Positions 62,346 to 64,000 of a DNA stretch of 64,000 nt are shown piece by piece (within the stretch, counting starts at the first letter, position 1; the number at the start of each line of letters is the position of its first letter). A program made the position numbers and the translations under genes. The notes under the pieces are model-generated. The model was not told where the DNA came from. It saw only the letters and a program-made list of their open reading frames with translations, and made no database searches. The stretch is from Ferrimonas pelagia. Lineage in GTDB: Bacteria; Pseudomonadota; Gammaproteobacteria; Enterobacterales; Shewanellaceae. The stretch is from contig NZ_BAABJZ010000003.1 in assembly GCF_039543565.1 (NCBI RefSeq), forward strand, positions 124,001-188,000, read 5' to 3'.

Positions 62346-64000
62346 ATGGACGCCTTTGCCCGCATTGAACATCGCTACCTCGAGCTGATCAGCCAAAACC
62401 CCAATGCCTGTGTTGAGCTGGGTCTGGCACAGCGGCTCGGGGATCTGCCCGATCCCTCCCTCGCAGCGCAACAACGCAGTGCCGATCTGGCCGAGTTGCT
62501 GCTCGAAGCCATCGCAGAGCTCGGCGATCCGGCCGACTTTGATCAACTGCAAGATCTGGAGCTGATGCGCCTGACCGCCGAGCAGATCCGCTTTCAGCAC
62601 GATCTGCATGTCGACGGGCAGCTCAATCTCACCCGACTGCCGAAGGCGGGCTATGAGATCAGCAGCGGGATCTTTCTGCTGGTGATCTCCGATCCCCGCC
62701 CCGCTGATGACCGTCTCGACGATATCCTATCGCGCTTGCAACAGGTGCCGACCTATCTGCAAGCCCTGTTAGGCCGATTAGATACGCCAGTGCAGCGGTG
62801 GGTCGAGATCGAGATCGAAACCCTGCAGGGTCTGCCCGAGTTCTTTGCCACCATTATTGACTGGGCCAGCGAGCAACAGTACCCGCAGTTGACCGCGCTC
62901 AAACGGGCTGTGGTGCAAGCCGACGACGCCATCGAGCGCTACACGCTCCAACTCAGGGCACTGCCGACGACCCCGACGTTCGCCATCGGTGCCAAACAAG
63001 CGGCCCAATTGGTCAAACTCAACGGCATAGAGCAGAGCCTGGATGAGATCCACCAATTTGCCTGCGACTTTGTCCAACGTACCCGCGCTGAGCTAGAAAC
63101 CCTGCGCCAGACACTCAACGCCCGCTATCAATTGGCCGAAGACACTTCGGTTGAGCAGCTGCAGCAATATCTGAATAAACGCTTTGCGGTCGACGTGCCC
63201 CAAGGCGATCTGCCCGCGGTGATCCGCCGCTATCAGCGCGAAGCGGACAAAATAGCTGGGTTCATCCAGGCGCGCGATCTCTTCCCCATCCCGGCCGATC
63301 AAAGCATGAACATCATGCAGACCCCGGGCTTTATGGCGCCGATGATCCCCGCCGGCGCCATGATGCAACCGGCCGCGCTGCGCGCCGGCACCAAAACCTC
63401 GCAGATCTACCTGACCCTGAGCGAGTCCCTGCTGGATGAACACACTGAGCTGGGCATTCCGGTGATGATGGTGCACGAAGGCATTCCCGGTCATCACCTG
63501 CAACTGGCCACCGCCTGCCTCAACGCCTCCGTGGTGCGCCGCGTGTTCCCCGCCATGGAGCTGGCCGAAGGCTGGACCACCATGCTGGAAGACTACATGC
63601 TGGATCAGGATCTGATGGGCGAGCTCACCGACGAGGGCCGCTTCATCGCCAAACTCGATATCAGCCGGATCTCCGCCCGGGTCGCCATTGATCTCTACTT
63701 TATGACCGGCGAGAAACGCTATCTGCAGATCGGCTACGATGTGGCGAGCGACAGCGACGACCCCTTCGACAACGCAAGCCGTCTGCTCAAAACCGTCACC
63801 GGCTTCACCGATGGCCGAGTCCAGGCCGAGCTCAACTGGTACTCGCAAGAGCGCGGCTACCCCATGTGCTATCTGCTGGGCAACACCCTAGTGTGGCAGC
63901 TCAAGCGCGACTTTGTCGCAGCCCATCCGGACATGAGCGCCGATGCACAAGACAAGGCATTCCACCGCCACTTCTTAGCGGCGGGCAACATGCCGATGGC
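62346..64000 (+). CDS. DUF885 family protein, probable metallopeptidase (partial, C-terminus off the right edge)
   Basis: About 551 codons are open to the window end, from an ATG at 62346 with no obvious ribosome-binding site. There is no signal peptide, so it is cytoplasmic. The DUF885 hallmark HEGIPGHHLQ is present at about residues 378-387, with the likely metal ligands His-Glu and His, as are KTSQIYLTL before it and an ELAEGWTTMLEDYM segment after it. Many DUF885 proteins are thought to be zinc peptidases, but substrates are mostly unknown. It follows ndh behind a terminator and a 200-bp gap, so it is an independent unit. Confidence 0.88.
   Translation, partial: MDAFARIEHRYLELISQNPNACVELGLAQRLGDLPDPSLAAQQRSADLAELLLEAIAELGDPADFDQLQDLELMRLTAEQIRFQHDLHVDGQLNLTRLPKAGYEISSGIFLLVISDPRPADDRLDDILSRLQQVPTYLQALLGRLDTPVQRWVEIEIETLQGLPEFFATIIDWASEQQYPQLTALKRAVVQADDAIERYTLQLRALPTTPTFAIGAKQAAQLVKLNGIEQSLDEIHQFACDFVQRTRAELETLRQTLNARYQLAEDTSVEQLQQYLNKRFAVDVPQGDLPAVIRRYQREADKIAGFIQARDLFPIPADQSMNIMQTPGFMAPMIPAGAMMQPAALRAGTKTSQIYLTLSESLLDEHTELGIPVMMVHEGIPGHHLQLATACLNASVVRRVFPAMELAEGWTTMLEDYMLDQDLMGELTDEGRFIAKLDISRISARVAIDLYFMTGEKRYLQIGYDVASDSDDPFDNASRLLKTVTGFTDGRVQAELNWYSQERGYPMCYLLGNTLVWQLKRDFVAAHPDMSADAQDKAFHRHFLAAGNMPM

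Noticed and set aside
1..64000. CRISPR arrays, tRNA/rRNA genes, integrases and insertion sequences
   Set aside because: None was recognised on either strand; repeated DNA in the window is explained by paralogous genes and terminators.

Overview
The window looks like chromosomal DNA of a marine, polysaccharide-degrading gammaproteobacterium of the Alteromonadales type (a Ferrimonas/Shewanella-like host is my guess; it rests on gene content and a moderately high GC content, and no rRNA or marker gene is present to confirm it). Supporting signs are a nagR-nagX-nagP-nagA-nagB-nagK N-acetylglucosamine module, large TonB-dependent receptors, a SapC protein, many exported glycosidases and sulfatases, and a type II NADH dehydrogenase. 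I see no rRNA, tRNA, CRISPR array, integrase or insertion sequence.

Positions 1-27300 form one long minus-strand glycan-utilisation region. In transcription order it holds: a lipoprotein sulfatase, a secreted sulfatase, five tandem GH3 (BglX-type) beta-glucosidase paralogues, a third sulfatase, an unfamiliar 1185-residue exported protein with lectin-like ends, a sugar-porter MFS transporter, glucokinase, and a lipoprotein (cut by the left edge) that shares a module with the 1185-residue protein. The likely route is desulfation and beta-glucoside cleavage outside the cytoplasm, glucose uptake by the porter and phosphorylation by Glk. Several genes have their own terminators, so this is a set of transcription units. 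The GH3 array shows tandem duplication followed by local gene conversion, and two members share a conserved upstream element.

Positions 28000-38400 hold a PhoX-like lipoprotein, a CAZyme-type TonB-dependent receptor divergent from an acidic 725-residue lipoprotein, and a probable outer-membrane protein whose C-terminal end has a decayed relative at 12648-12833. Several terminators here have no gene in front of them.

Positions 38400-46700 are housekeeping and signalling: a GPP34-family protein, the SbcD-SbcC nuclease pair, and a membrane GGDEF-EAL protein with a degenerate GGDEF site.

Positions 46788-60137 form the chitin/N-acetylglucosamine regulon. A LacI-family regulator (NagR) converges on a minus-strand operon encoding beta-hexosaminidase, NagK, NagB-II, NagA, a previously unmarked 33-codon leader peptide, NagP and NagX. 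SapC and a TonB receptor lie upstream. Two matching palindromes with TGACA/TGTCA arms, before the hexosaminidase and before the receptor, are strong candidate NagR operators. The window ends with ndh and the start of a DUF885 metallopeptidase-like gene.
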